Assembly (NCBI RefSeq): GCF_024166365.1
Contig: NC_064826.1
Location: 19,678,001-19,742,000, forward strand
Origin: Elephas maximus indicus
Lineage: Eukaryota; Chordata; Mammalia; Proboscidea; Elephantidae
Length of the DNA: 64,000 nucleotides
Reading direction: 5' to 3'
The notes beneath the pieces are model-generated. The model was not told the DNA's origin. It ran no database searches and was given only the letters and a program-made list of their open reading frames with translations. This document shows positions 40,909-64,000 of this stretch, in pieces. The first letter of the stretch is position 1. Each line of letters begins with the position of its first letter. The position numbers and the translations under genes are program-made.

Positions 40909-41402
40909 CACTGATTCCACTTTCATTGTTATATTGAAGCTGCTAATAAAAAAAAAAAAAAGAATTTAAAATAATCACTTAATCTTGTTTTGACTAAGAC
41001 AATGAAACTGTGCCTTAAAAAAAAAAAGTATCCAGCACCATTTGCTCAAAAGTATTTCAGAATTTGTTCTTAAAAATTTCTGGAACTTTCCTGTCTGTAA
41101 AGCACAGGAATTGCTGAGCTACATGAGAAAGCCTCTCTGGGACAACCAATGAGAAGTTAAACAATCATCATCAAAGGAGTCAATGTACATTCAGCGTGGT
41201 GACTGGGACACACCATGATCCCCTCCCCTCCACTGAGGCTCAGGAGCACTTAGGCAGGAATAGTTGGGCTGTTCCATGCTGTTAGAATTGGGCTTTCCAG
41301 CGAATAACAGTAAATCTCTGGCACAGATGCTATTAGTCAGTCATGTCTTGTGATTTTAGGAAATTCTGAAAATAGTTTGGGTTTAGTTCAGATTTCGTTC
41401 AA

Positions 41403-41408
41403 TTTATT
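41403..41408 (-). terminator. MEST: Proximal candidate MEST polyadenylation signal
   Basis: AATAAA on the - strand, about 720 nt after the MEST stop codon. It is the only canonical signal I found between the stop and the distal one at 40890-40895. Confidence 0.5.
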
Positions 41409-42125
41409 TAGAATTTAAACATGTTTACTAAGGTTCACTATTCTACCACAGTAAGTATCTGCTGGTTTAGTACCCTTATAAAATATGTGTATAAAAAACA
41501 TACATGTGGATAAATCATAGTCTTAAAGCATATGCTGAATGCTATATTATTTAAACTAAAATCCATCGTAACAAAATGTCTGTGATTAGAAGCAGCTAAG
41601 GAAACTAAATTCGAAGTCATGCTAAGGGAGAGTCGTGCTGAAGCGGTGGGGCTCAGAGACGCTAAAAGCGCGCGCCCCTAAAGCCGCTCAGGGAGAGGTA
41701 AGGCCCCTCCTCATTCTTTATGATTCCAATTAGGGCGGGACCAGAAGTCAGCATCTCTAAATATTTCAGAAAAGCTCATAGACTGTTAAAAAAATCTTTC
41801 ATGAAAAGGAATGTCTGCCTCTCCTACTGACTGCGTCAGGGAATAGTTGTACCCATCAGAATTTCCTAATAACACAAAAGACAAAGTCAAATCCATACAC
41901 TTGATCAGATGTCAAGGGAATGGGGAGACGGAATGTCAGGTCAACCCTTAGTCGGAGCGTCTGCTGGCTTTTTGCTATACTCTGTTCACCAATGTGAGTA
42001 AAGTGGACTTTTGTGAGAGAAAAGTGTTTAGTGGCCAGGACCTCTTTTGGGCATCGCTTCTAAGTGGAATATACACAACAGATAGGGATTAGGGAAGGTA
42101 ATACAGGGAAGCTACTCTTTCCAGC

Positions 42126-54674
<12,549 letters not shown>

Positions 54675-54930
54675 GGCTGCCCTTAGCCCATGCCGCCCGC
54701 GCCGGGCCCAGGCTGCAAGGGCGCCGGCACACGGCCGGGCGGGCACTGCGGCGGCCAACAGCGCGGAAGGGCGGCGCCGGGGCCCGGTGGCCCGGCCACT
54801 CACTCGGATGGATGTCCGCTGCGGCACTGCGCGAGGCGCGACTGCCGCAGAGGAGGCGCCTAGGCTCTGCCCGCGCTACTGCACTGTGAGGTGCTGGTTG
54901 CCGCGGCAGCTGCAGAGCGAGTGGGCGCCC
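54675..54930 (-). promoter_or_regulatory. MEST: MEST 5' UTR and core promoter (inferred)
   Basis: The stretch upstream of the MEST ATG is very G+C-rich and lacks an evident TATA box, as expected for a CpG-island promoter. The exact start site is not visible. Confidence 0.55.
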
Positions 54931-55260
54931 GCTTTTAGAGCCCACCGGCGCCCCGCCCCGGGCCCGCCTACCGCCCGCCCACCAGCTTCTCCACGGCCAG
55001 GTCCGCCCTGCGTCCTCCCGCCCCCCAGCCCTGAGCAGCAAGGTCTGCGGCAGAAACGCTCCTCTGGCTAGTTAGGGCCGAGAAAAAGACGATAGACCCA
55101 TGAGACCCCTGGTTGCCTCCCAGCAGAATCCAATCTCCCCCCACCCTGCCGCTTAGACCACCTGCAGGCTGCCCTGCCCAGAGGAATTGCCACTGTACTT
55201 AAGGTGCAGACCGACTCAGAGGTGCGCCGTGCTCAGGGTACCGGGGCTCAGGGGGACCCT

Positions 55261-58250
55261 GGGCTCAGGTATACCGCTGTGGCACCTGCTCTAGTCCCGC
55301 GCACTGTGGGGGTTCCAAAATGTGCAAGTCCCTGTTTCCAAAGCAGTTATTCCCGAGTGCCCGACACTTCCTTAAATATCTAAAAACCCGTAAGGACCAA
55401 AGGCATAACACAACCACATCTAGGGAACAAGTTCTATTAGCCCTACCACCAGCCCACAGGGGCAAATTCATGGGGTGGCCGCTGCCTATCAACAAGGGCG
55501 AAGCTTGGAGAAAGTCTGATTTCTGGCGGGACTCTGGTGTGGCCGCCTCAGCGCCACGCACCTTTTCTTTGCAGCAGCTCAAAGTGGGCCGCATGCCAGG
55601 CACCCAGCCACAGCCCTCGCGGCACTGCGCGGTGCCATAAAGAGGGTGATCGTCCCAATTATTTACACCGAACCAAAAAAAAAACCCACTGCGTCAAGTC
55701 AATTCTGACTCAGAGCGACCCTATACCGAAGCTCTCCTTTATTTTAAGTTGAATCAAAACGCAAGGGCCAAAGTGGTACAGGAAAGAGGAAAGGATTTTT
55801 TTTTTTAATCTGTGATCATTTAAAATGCATCTACTACGCCTTTAAAAAGAAAAGTGGAGTATAATCGCTTCGTGCCTGTGTTTGGTTTATGGCTTTAAAC
55901 TGAAATCCACATGGAGGCGCAGGCCCAGCTCCCACCAACGAGGGCGCTGCAGGCCTCGCTTCCACCGCGGCAGCAGCGCGCAGGCTGCGACTCCAGTGCA
56001 GGCGAGCACCCTGTGGCCCAGGCCGGGGCTGAGCCTGTGGGGGCATCGAACCGTGGGCTGGGGACATGAAGGCCACCGCCAGAACACTAGAGAAACCACC
56101 ACAGATAAACATGCCATCAGTGTGGCCGAATACAGGATAGAATTCTCCTGGTGTCCTATTAAGAGGGCCATTAACCCCAATGCTCACTTAGCATCTACAG
56201 AGCGCCCAAAGCCGGGGATACAAAGAGGAAAGAGAAATGGCCCCTGTCCTAGAGCCCGGTGCATGCCATGAAGGGACGGGGAGCACAAGAACTGATGCTT
56301 TTTTCCTGGCACCATTTTGTGACAGGCTGGCCTCCTCCCCCAACGGGTAAGGCCCTCAAAGGCTGAGCCCAAGTCCTCTCCACCTTTGTATGGCGGAGCC
56401 CGCCACAGTGCCGGACACAAAGCAGGCCCCTAATAAATCCTGCATGAATAAGTACAAGAATTTGAGGGCACACAGGGGAGGAAGTAATTAAGGGGAGGGG
56501 GAAGGGTTGTCTTGAATGATGAATAGACATTTACCAGAGGGACAAAGAACATTCCAGCCAGAGGGGATGGCCTCTCAAAGTCCCGGAGCGCAGAACCCAG
56601 CGACCTTTGGGGAAAATGGCCAGTCCTTTGGACTGGAGTGCGGACGGGCAAAAAATTATGCTAGAAAAACCGATTACATCCTAAGGAGTTTGGAATTTGT
56701 CCTGAAGAAAACAAAAAGCCACAGATGGAGTTAAGCCCTTTATGGCCTTAATTGGTTACTTAACAAAATTTAAAATAGTCCCCTTACAAGTCAAGGATTA
56801 CCTATTTTAACTAAGGGCCACCACTTTTAAGAACTGAATTACTTAAAATTTAAATCCGTATTTTCAACAGAGAACTGCCTGTTCTAACAACAGGATAATA
56901 ACAGCCTTTGCATTGTGTATTTTTCAGATTTATTGTCAATGGAACCTATGAGTCCCACAGACAATTCCACGCTTTCAGCATTCAAAGTGAAGACAATTTT
57001 CTATTTAATGGACTGAGTGCCGCATAAACGGTCTTATTCTGAAGGCCGTGGACAGGTCTACTCACGTGGAAAAAGTGGGGAGACGGGGGGGTGGACAAGG
57101 GAACCTGGGGGCGGTGGAGGGACCAGGGATGGATCTTGAAGGCCAGTGGAATTTTCAGGCTGTCGCTCAAGAGGAACCCTCCTGGGCAGAATGACCAGGG
57201 ATAACTTCCTTGGGGAAGGAGGAACTGGATCGGGGTGGGCCTGGAACCCAGAATTTGGTTCGGTAGAGAAAGCATTCCCGTCTGGAAGATGCTCCAGTGC
57301 AAAGCAAGGGCTTAGAAAACCACAGAGGAGACTGAGAAAAGACCAGCTTGGCTAAAAAGCTGGGAATTTGCTCTCAGAAGCCGAGGGAGAAAATGCTGGC
57401 AGTAATGCCCCAGGAGCCAAAGAGTTAATGAATCTTCTAATTGTGCCTGCAGACTTCCAGAAGGAGCTTCTTCCACAGGGGAGAAATCTGGTACAGCGGA
57501 TGGGCCCCTTGGAGCACAGAGACAGCGCATAACCATCCATAAATTCCAGTTCTGTCCCTGGCTCTTTGTGGTGCCCCCTGAGGTCTTGGATTCACAGACA
57601 CCCACTTTATCCACAGCCCAGGCAGCACGATTCCTCCACCCAGCAGCCTGTCACACATTCCTATCGCATTCCACTGCCAACACAGTTCCACGGGAGAAGT
57701 CCTCGGATTTGTACAAAAATGAGTGTGAGAATCTCTGCATTTATCATCTCACTGATACATATGAGATCAGCAGGGTTGGTACCGTGGGTCTAACGATCAT
57801 ACTTTTTCCTAACTCCAACTGGAGAGCCATAATATGACAAACACAAGGGTATCTATGGAGACAATAAGGCAGAATTGGGACTGCCACTTTCAAGAGCCAT
57901 AATTATCAATTCAAATAAACTCGAAAAGTTCCAGATGGGAGAAACTTGGCTGAACAGCGGCACGTGTGAAAGAGACGTAGCATTTGAGTTGACAAACTCA
58001 GCGAGTTAATGTGCTATGGCTCCAAAAAAGCCAAAGCCATTGTACACTATAATTAGAGAAGTAACGAGAATTAGCTAACCCAACCCTATTCCACTAGTCA
58101 GACCTCACAGAAAGTATTTTATTCTGTTCTGCAAAGCAGCTACTAAGAGACACACAAACAAACAGGAATTTGTTCAGAGAAAACTAAACTGCACTGCAAA
58201 TCATGTCAGGTGGTTGAAGGTACAAGAGCTCTCAACTTTTAGGCTCCTAC
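55261..58250. other. Region upstream of MEST, no gene recognised
   Basis: Mixed sequence with a minor GC-rich patch at 55,910-56,070, containing another TGCCGC on - at 55967. Near 56,170-56,760 there are degraded interspersed-repeat-like segments (for example TACAAAGAGGAAAGAGAAAT and AGGAGTTTGGAATTTGTCCT). In human, the antisense RNA MESTIT1 and the long first intron of alternative MEST transcripts occupy this side; I see no exon I could defend. Confidence 0.45.
55671..55731 (-). mobile_element. AfroSINE 3' fragment
   Basis: An A-rich start, then GCGTCAAGTCAATTCTGACT and CAGAGCGACCCTATACCGA. Only the tail remains. Confidence 0.75.
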
Positions 58251-58261
58251 TATGGGCATGA

Positions 58262-58457
58262 GGAGCCCTGGTGGCACTGTGGTAAAGCACTCGCCTGCTA
58301 ACTGCAAGGTCAGCGGTTGAACCCACCAGCCACTCCACAGCAGAAAGACATGGCACTCTGCTTCCCTGAAGATTACAGCCTAGGAAGCCCTATGGGGCAG
58401 TTCTACTCCGTCACATGGGTTCACTGAGTCGAAACTGACTCAGTCGCAATGGGTTTT
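58262..58457 (+). mobile_element. AfroSINE with target-site duplication
   Basis: It begins GGAGCCCTGGTGGCACTGTG and ends CAGTCGCAATGGGTTTTT. It is flanked by ACTATGGGCAT before and ACTATGAGCAT after. Confidence 0.93.
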
Positions 58458-58474
58458 TACTATGAGCATAGCTC

Positions 58475-58655
58475 TTTACCTAACTTATCCCCCATCCTCA
58501 CAATAGCCCAGCTAGATTAGTATGTTCATTCATATTTTGCAGAGAAAGATACAGCTGCTCGGAGCATGAAGTGCTGGTGTGTGAGGGACTAAGAGCTGGA
58601 TGCATGGGCTCTGGCTCCAAAGGTAGCGTTCTTTCCACTACACTACACTGCCTCC
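58475..58655 (-). mobile_element. MIR-type SINE relic
   Basis: TTTGCAGAGAAAGATACAGC, then GAGCTGGATGCATGGGCTCT and CACTACACTACACTGCCT, reads like MIR in reverse order. It is degraded. Confidence 0.5.
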
Positions 58656-59590
58656 CTGTCTGAAATAACTGGGCAGGCTTAGTGTGAAGAAAAGAAGCCT
58701 TGTGGAGGCAGTGGAGGAAGGAAATGTGTTAGCAGTCCTCAAATATTTGTGGAAGCAGTATTGGACATTTCATTCTGTATGTCTCCGATGAGTGCAAATT
58801 ATAGAGAAACAGATGTCGATTCAACATAAAGAATTCTTCAACAGTCGGGGCTGTTTAGAGGCACCAGGCAACTCAGCTACCTTGGGCCAGTATAAGTTCC
58901 CTGTTTCTAAGGGCTGGATAACCCTGTGGCAGCATGCAAGCTCTAGATACATGGCTGAATGAATGATCTATGAAGTGTGGTCCCATGTGACAGAAACCAA
59001 GGCTCAGAGAGATCTCAGAGCTTGGCCAAGGTGATCCCGCTTCCTGAGGAACAAATCCACTAAGTCTCCCTCGGCAGCCTAGAGCTCTTTGCCCAACATG
59101 CTGAGGGCAAGATAAATGGAAGAAATTACAAATGTGATCATGCCAACCTCCCTCTCAACCATGTATAACCAATATATCCCAGAAATGACTGGCATCTTCC
59201 TCCCTCTTCAGGCCCTTTTAAATAAAAATTCCTTGGCTGAAAAGCTCAAAAGATGAATGGCAGACAAGAGAATCAAAAGAGCTGGCTCTTCCATTCACCA
59301 GATAGGATGAACCTAAATGACAATGGCTTCCATACAGTGATACTGGGCACCCTACAGTATCTTTACACACCCTGTGCATTCCCACACACATCCGATAATC
59401 CCATACCTGGTACCACGTGCCTAGAGTATCTTATCCATGCACCCAGATAAATGGTTTGCAGGATTCTGACTAATTAACAGTATCTTGCATTTTTATAATT
59501 ACCGTTTCATGCATACCATCCTGTCTGAAGCTTACTAGAGTTCTCGAAGGAAACAGCTACTTTCTTTCAGATCTGCATCCCCCGCCCCCC
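58656..59590. other. Intergenic sequence, nothing recognised
   Basis: Apart from a possible MIR scrap near 58,985-59,050 (CCAAGGCTCAGAGAG), I see no feature. Confidence 0.5.
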
Positions 59591-59599
59591 AGAAATTTC

Positions 59600-60600
59600 C
59601 TAGTTGCCGGCGGAAGAAAAGGCTACAGCACACAACGCGCTCTTCCCCCCCCCCCCCCCACACCAACTTTCCATGTTACAGGATCCCCCCAGCCTGGATG
59701 AGTCACCCCACAAACAGGTGTTCCACTTTTTCTCGATTGCAATCCTCGCCTCACACCTTCTCCAGCTGTCCTCCCCACCCAGCGTGCCCTGGTCTTCTGC
59801 CCCTACTGCTACCGAGCTATCCCAGCGGTCACAGCGCCGGGGCGGGGGCAGGAATACAGCACCCGCTGGTGCCCCTGCTCGGACAGAACACCTCCACGCT
59901 CTGCACTGCGGTCGCACCCCTCGTCCCTGGCTGCCACCCCGCGCCCCTCGCCGTTCGTGCGCACAGGGGTGCACGCCAACTCACTAACCACCACGGCGGC
60001 AGGGCCACGGTGGGAAGGAGCGGCCTCCGGAGATATTGCATCCCAATGCCCTGGTAGAGCAGAAGGAACGAACAGTGATAAGGGAGGGGTAGGGGCTTCA
60101 GTGCTTCTGTCCCACCTCGGGGTTCCGGGAGATGGTGATCAAGTGCGGCACTGCGTCACCCACGTGGCCCTCGAGCGGGCGCGGCACACCTCGTGCGGCC
60201 ACCGAGAGCCCCAGGCAGTACCACAGCCCCATCGTGTCCTCACACCCGCCTGGGCTGCCACCTCTCAAAGCTTTGTCAGCTGGTAGGTGTGGCCCACGCA
60301 CAGGAGCCACCTGCCCCAAGTATGGCCGAACCCACTCTTAGGGTGGGCTGGGAGGGGGAGCGTGGGGGATCTACTCCTCCCTGCCGGTCTCCTCAGGTAA
60401 AACTTGGGCTACAAGACTCCATGTTTGGGGGAGCCAGTTGTGCATGTGCTTCCCGGGGCCAGAAGTTCTTGGTCTTAACCCGGTTACCAGAGGGGACCAG
60501 CCGAGCCACTGAACATCCAGCTCTGGGCCAGAGCGTTGCTGCCTCTGCGTGAGCCCTTTGCCTGGAGCCAGCGTGAGCTGCCGCCTTCTCCCTGGCAGGC
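59600..60600. promoter_or_regulatory. Second GC-rich/CpG-rich block upstream of MEST
   Basis: CpG-rich from about 59,790 to 60,300 with a poly-C run at 59,645-59,659. TGCCGC-type hexamers occur at 59996 (-), 60145 (-) and 60579 (+). It lies about 5-6 kb upstream of MEST exon 1. Human MEST has alternative first exons upstream, so this is a candidate alternative promoter for MEST or an antisense RNA. The open frames here are not convincing proteins. Confidence 0.45.
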
Positions 60601-60721
60601 GTCAGCGCCACCTATTGCAAAGGGCATGTAATGGACGGCTATGATCCTGCCTTTGAACATCATTTAAGGAACTGGATGGATGAGAATAAAATTTTAGAAG
60701 ACCTAAGCACTTTTCCTTCAT

Positions 60722-60900
60722 AAAAAAAAAAAAAAACACACACCCAAACCTGTTGCTGTCAGTCAATTCCGACTCATAACGACCCTGTAGGGCAAATTAG
60801 AACCGCCCCGTAGGGTTTCCAAGGAGTGCCTGGTGAATTTGAACTGCAGACCTTTTGGTTAGCAGCTATAACTCTTAACCTCTGTGCCACCAGGGTTTCC
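60722..60900 (-). mobile_element. AfroSINE, reverse orientation
   Basis: A long A tract, then TGCTGTCAGTCAATTCCGAC through TTAGCAGCTATAACTCTTAA and GCCACCAGGGTTTCC. Confidence 0.93.
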
Positions 60901-60913
60901 TCACCTGGACTAA

Positions 60914-61077
60914 AGAAAGCCAAACCCTCTGCCATCCAGTCGATTCCAACTCAGAGGGACCCTATAGGGCTGAGTGGAACTGCCCCATAGTGTTTCCAAG
61001 GAGCGCCTAGTGGATTTAAACTGTGAAACTTTTGGTTAGCAGCTGTAGCTCTTAACCACTACACCACCAGGGTTTCC
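60914..61077 (-). mobile_element. AfroSINE, reverse orientation, adjacent to the previous copy
   Basis: GCCAAACCCTCTGCCATCCA through CACTACACCACCAGGGTTTC. TCACCTGGA occurs on both sides (60901-60909 and 61078-61086), consistent with a target-site duplication. Confidence 0.92.
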
Positions 61078-61084
61078 TCACCTG

Positions 61085-61930
61085 GATGACCTCCTAATTG
61101 GGTTCCAGGCCTCCATCATTGTCACTTCCCAATCCATCATTCACATACCTGCCAAAGTGATCTTTCTGAAATGCAAATCGGATCACATCTCTTTTCTTCC
61201 TAAAACTCTTTAATGACACTCTGTTGCCAATGCTGAAGTCAAGCTCCTAGCTTGGTAGCAAAATACTTCAAACATGAGCCCTTGACATCCTCTACAATCT
61301 GCTCTCCTATCCCTTCACTCCACCTCTCCCACCCCCAAAGCCTCATGCCCCTATGGGAACATTGCTAATTATGGTTCCAAAACACTGTGCAGTTTCCTTT
61401 CCTCATGTCTTTACAGGTGTTCTTCCTCCCTGACAAATATGTCCTTCTCCACTTTGTCTATTAGGAGCCCTGGTTGCACAGTGGTTAGTCAGCTTGGCTG
61501 CTAACCGAAAGTCTGGCGGTTCAAACCCACCCGTTGCTCCTTGGAAACACTATGGGGCAGTTCTACTCTGTCCTATAGGGTCACTATGAGTCGGAATCAA
61601 TTTGATGGCAGTGGGTTCAGTTTGGTTTCTTGCCACTTCGGCTACCTAAAATAAAATTCCTATTCATTCTTTGAAACTCAACTTAGTTGTCACCCTCTGA
61701 TAAACCTTCCCTGAATCCCTCTCACAGAAACAGTCACTCCCTCCTCTGTGCTAACCCTGTCCCTTGTCCGTACTTCAACATCACTGTGTCGTGATGATGT
61801 TTTCAGAGCTGTCGTGCCCCTCCTACCACATTGCTCTGATCCTTGAAAACAGGGACAGCATGTCATTTCTGTGTCCCTTCTGCCAACCCTCATTTTATAA
61901 TAATGATCGTAAAAGTGAAAAATAGCAAAC
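61085..61930 (+). mobile_element. L2 LINE 3' relic split by an AfroSINE
   Basis: AAAGTGATCTTTCTGAAATG and CTTCTCCACTTTGTCTA lie before the SINE. TTCTTTGAAACTCAACTTAG and AACCTTCCCTGAATCCCTCT lie after it. Both follow the order of the L2 3' consensus I remember. Confidence 0.72.
61463..61624 (+). mobile_element. AfroSINE nested in an L2 relic
   Basis: GGAGCCCTGGTTGCACAGTG through GAGTCGGAATCAATTTGATG and GCAGTGGGTTCAG. The L2 sequence resumes on the far side, so the SINE is the younger insertion. Confidence 0.93.
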
Positions 61931-62123
61931 ATTTATGGAATACTATGTCCTGGACAGACACCACTGGCCCATAAAAAAATTAAAACGTTTGCTGTTATTT
62001 ATTGCAGAGCTGGTAAGTTGTGGAGCTAGAACTCGAACCCATATCTGTCTGATCACTGGAAACCTTTCATTAGAAGGGTTTATAGAATTCAACCAGGACT
62101 GTGAGTCAGTTCGGTCCGGTTTG

Positions 62124-62256
62124 AACCCCTGCTGAGAATTTGAATTTTTAACAAATTCCCAGGAAGCTATACATAAGAATCACTTGAGGATCTTGTTAAG
62201 ATGTCAATTTTAATTCAGTATGTCTGAGGTAGAAATGCAAATTCTCAGCAGGGGTT
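62124..62256. repeat. Inverted repeat with 18-bp perfect arms
   Basis: AACCCCTGCTGAGAATTT at 62124-62141 is exactly complementary to AAATTCTCAGCAGGGGTT at 62239-62256, with a 97-bp loop. The arm text resembles MER5-type termini, so it may be a folded or compound MITE remnant. Confidence 0.75.
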
Positions 62257-62383
62257 GTTCGAACTAGAACAGATTAGTTCAAAGCCTTGAATTAAAATAT
62301 TTGAAAATTATGAGTCAATTTTTAAAACTATTACTGCTTGCTAAGTTTTTCTTTAAAGGAAAAATACATAGCTTTTCTACTCT

Positions 62384-62522
62384 GAACCAAAAAAAAAGCA
62401 ATTACAACTCATAACGACCAATAGGACAGAGTAGAACTGCCCCATAGGGTTTCCAAGTAGCTGCTGGTAGATTTGAACTGCTGACCTTTTGGTTAGCAGC
62501 CATAGCTCTTATCCACTGTGGA
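62384..62522 (-). mobile_element. AfroSINE, truncated, reverse orientation
   Basis: AACCAAAAAAAAAGCAATTA, then GACAGAGTAGAACTGCCCCA, to TTAGCAGCCATAGCTCTTAT. The head is incomplete. Confidence 0.88.
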
Positions 62523-62899
62523 TGACAATTGAGTGTTCTAATTTAAACTAATATCCAGAGTTGATCTTCTTTTTGCAAAGAAGTCCAAATAAATACTCTT
62601 GAAGTCAGGCTTAATGAGAAAACAATCTTGTTGTTATTTTCTATAATCTGTTGTTATAGGGATGTTATGATTACATTTGCTAAGGAATTTACAAACTGTA
62701 AGCCAATAACGACTAAGTTTTTTTTCAAAACCCCTTCTGGGTAAGTGGGTGGGAAGAAAAATCTAAATTGAAAGAGTCACCATAGAATGTTCAAGACGTG
62801 GACAGAGATGGAGATACCAAGATATTATGAGGGTTGTGATGTAAGGTCTAAATGAGTCAACAAGTATAAAGCACTTAGAGATTGCCTATAATATAGGAC

Positions 62900-63050
62900 T
62901 CACCGGTGTTGAGTCGATTCCGACTCATAGCAACCCTGTAGGACAGAGTAGAACTGCCTCATAAGGTTTCCAAGCAGCACCTGGTGGATTCGAACTGCCG
63001 ACCTTTTGGTTAGCAGCTGTAGCTCTTAACAACTACGCCACCATATTTGC
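62900..63050 (-). mobile_element. AfroSINE, reverse orientation
   Basis: GTTGAGTCGATTCCGACTCA through TTAGCAGCTGTAGCTCTTAA and CTACGCCACCAT. Confidence 0.92.
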
Positions 63051-63282
63051 CATTACTGTTATTGTTATGTTGTTGATGACATTAAGATCTTCCAGTAGCC
63101 CTCAATCCAGTGGTAGAGCTACTCATATGAGCTGATAACAAGCAATGTGATAAAAGAAATATACAGCTGTGAACAAAGTTCTATAGCAGTTCCAAGGGGT
63201 GAAAGTCTGCCAGAGTACAGAGGGGCAGGGACTCAAGATGGCACCAAGAGACCACATGGCTGAGAAACTAGCAAGTAACTGT

Positions 63283-63830
63283 TGTTGTTGTTCTTAGGTA
63301 CCGTTAAGTCAGTTCCGACTCATAGCAGCCCTATGTACAACAGAACAAAACCCTGCCCAGTACTGCATCATCCTCACAATCCTTGTTATGCTTGAGCCCA
63401 TTGTTGCAGCCACTGTGTCAACCCATCTCATTGAGGGTCTTCCCCTCTTTTGCTGACCCTCTAATTTACCAAGCATGATATCCTTCTCCAGGCAATGATC
63501 CCTCCTGGTAACATGTCCAAAGTATGCCTGTAAGAAGCATTCTGTCTGTACTTACAAGACAGATTTGTTCATTCTTTTGTCAGTCCACGGTACATTCAAT
63601 ATTCTTTGCCAACACCATAACTCAAAGGCATCAATTCTTCTTCGGTCTTCCTTATTCCTTGTATAGCTTTCACGTGCATATGAGGCGATTGAAAACACCA
63701 TGGCTTGGGTCAGGTGCACCTTTAGTCTGTAAAGTGACATCTTTGCTTTTTAACACTTTAAAGGGGTCTTTTGCTGCAGATTTTCCCAATGCAATGCGTC
63801 ACTAGGATGCCTCAACTGTCCACCTAGAAC
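63283..63830 (-). mobile_element. RTE-clade LINE 3' fragment with reverse-transcriptase C-terminus
   Basis: The - strand open frame at 63740-63552 encodes RRRIDAFELWCWQRILNVPW followed by TDKRMNKSVL, with TQAMVFSIASYARESYT before it. This is the conserved region near the end of RTE/BovB-type reverse transcriptases. The element's 3' end at 63,283-63,345 contains GTCAGTTCCGACTCATAGCA and a (TTG)n-like tail on +, the same text as the AfroSINE tail. It is truncated and not functional. Confidence 0.85.
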
Positions 63831-64000
63831 CAGAGCAACACCATCTAACTTTTGGTCTACAGAAACATTTTATTTGTTGGCAAGTCTTTTATTACTGAAG
63901 GCTCTGTTTCTTAGAACCCATAATATTTACAATTTCTACACTGTTCTAAGCCTTGCTTTGCCTCTGGCACAGAGATGGAGCTGTGGCCAAAGGGGAAAAG
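63831..64000. other. Window end, nothing recognised
   Basis: A short stretch that may be further upstream sequence of the RTE element or unique DNA; I cannot tell. Confidence 0.4.

Larger units (their letters stand above)
40501..40970 (+). other. COPG2: COPG2 3' UTR (inferred)
   Basis: From the stop to the likely poly(A) site. Two AATAAA signals lie at 40903-40908 and 40945-40950, the latter running into a genomic A tract. Which one is used is not decided by the sequence. Confidence 0.7.
40875..42125 (-). other. MEST: MEST 3' UTR (inferred, to the distal signal)
   Basis: Non-coding sequence following the MEST stop on the - strand. It is mostly A+T-rich, with a short CpG-dense patch at about 41,630-41,700. 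The end depends on which poly(A) signal is used. Confidence 0.6.

Noticed and set aside
59604..60552. Overlapping open frames on both strands in the upstream GC-rich block
   Set aside because: All frames are open together, composition is low-complexity, and there is no recognisable domain.
60598..60736. Possible retrocopy ending in a poly(A) tract (reads MDGYDPAFEHHLRNWMDENK then ILEDLSTFPS)
   Set aside because: The frame looks protein-like, but I recognise no parent gene. The A tract belongs to the following reverse-oriented AfroSINE, so there is no evidence of retroposition.

Overview
This is mammalian genomic DNA, most likely from a paenungulate afrothere and probably an elephant. The species call rests on many copies of a tRNA-derived SINE (head GGAGCCCTGGTGG, tail ending in a direct-repeat-like GACTCGATGGCAGTGGGTTT) that I recognise as AfroSINE, plus an RTE-clade LINE sharing the same 3' end. 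The locus is the imprinted MEST/COPG2 domain (human 7q32). COPG2 runs on the + strand and only its last four exons are here (38,527-40,500, then the 3' UTR). MEST runs on the - strand, and all 12 coding exons of the 335-residue isoform could be placed (54,674 down to 42,126) with an intact frame. The two genes meet tail to tail near 40.9 kb. The microRNA gene MIR335 lies on the - strand in MEST intron 2 (50,547-50,640).

The left 37 kb is the large COPG2 intron upstream of the first exon present here (intron 20 if numbering follows human). It is dominated by a very pyrimidine-rich (+ strand) satellite with three levels of order: a monomer of about 690 bp, six monomers making a homogenised unit of about 4.2 kb, and units alternating between two subtypes, A and B, giving an 8.4-kb dimer. 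Seven apparent units fill 1-25,769, and their truncations can be explained by internal deletions that keep the A-B phase. From about 25.8 to 37.4 kb the same kind of sequence continues as diverged, unhomogenised monomers. An island of ordinary sequence at about 27.45-28.2 kb interrupts it. The array runs off the left edge of the window. Human COPG2 intron 20 hosts the imprinted antisense transcript COPG2IT1, so an RNA made from the - strand across this array, which would be purine-rich, is the leading idea to test.

The middle (38.4-54.9 kb) holds the genes. The MEST promoter sits in a CpG island at about 53.9-55.3 kb. In intron 1, just downstream of exon 1, is a tandem repeat whose TCTA landmark recurs every 37 bp exactly, with units strictly alternating between two variants. 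The island is dense in the hexamer TGCCGC, the ZFP57 recognition core, as expected of a germline imprinting control region.

The right end (55-64 kb) is upstream of MEST. It holds a second GC-rich block at 59.6-60.6 kb (a candidate alternative MEST or antisense promoter), several AfroSINEs, an L2 relic split by a SINE, and an RTE LINE 3' fragment. I see no further protein-coding gene there. Nearly all the long open frames in the window are by-products of stop-poor pyrimidine-rich or CpG-rich DNA.
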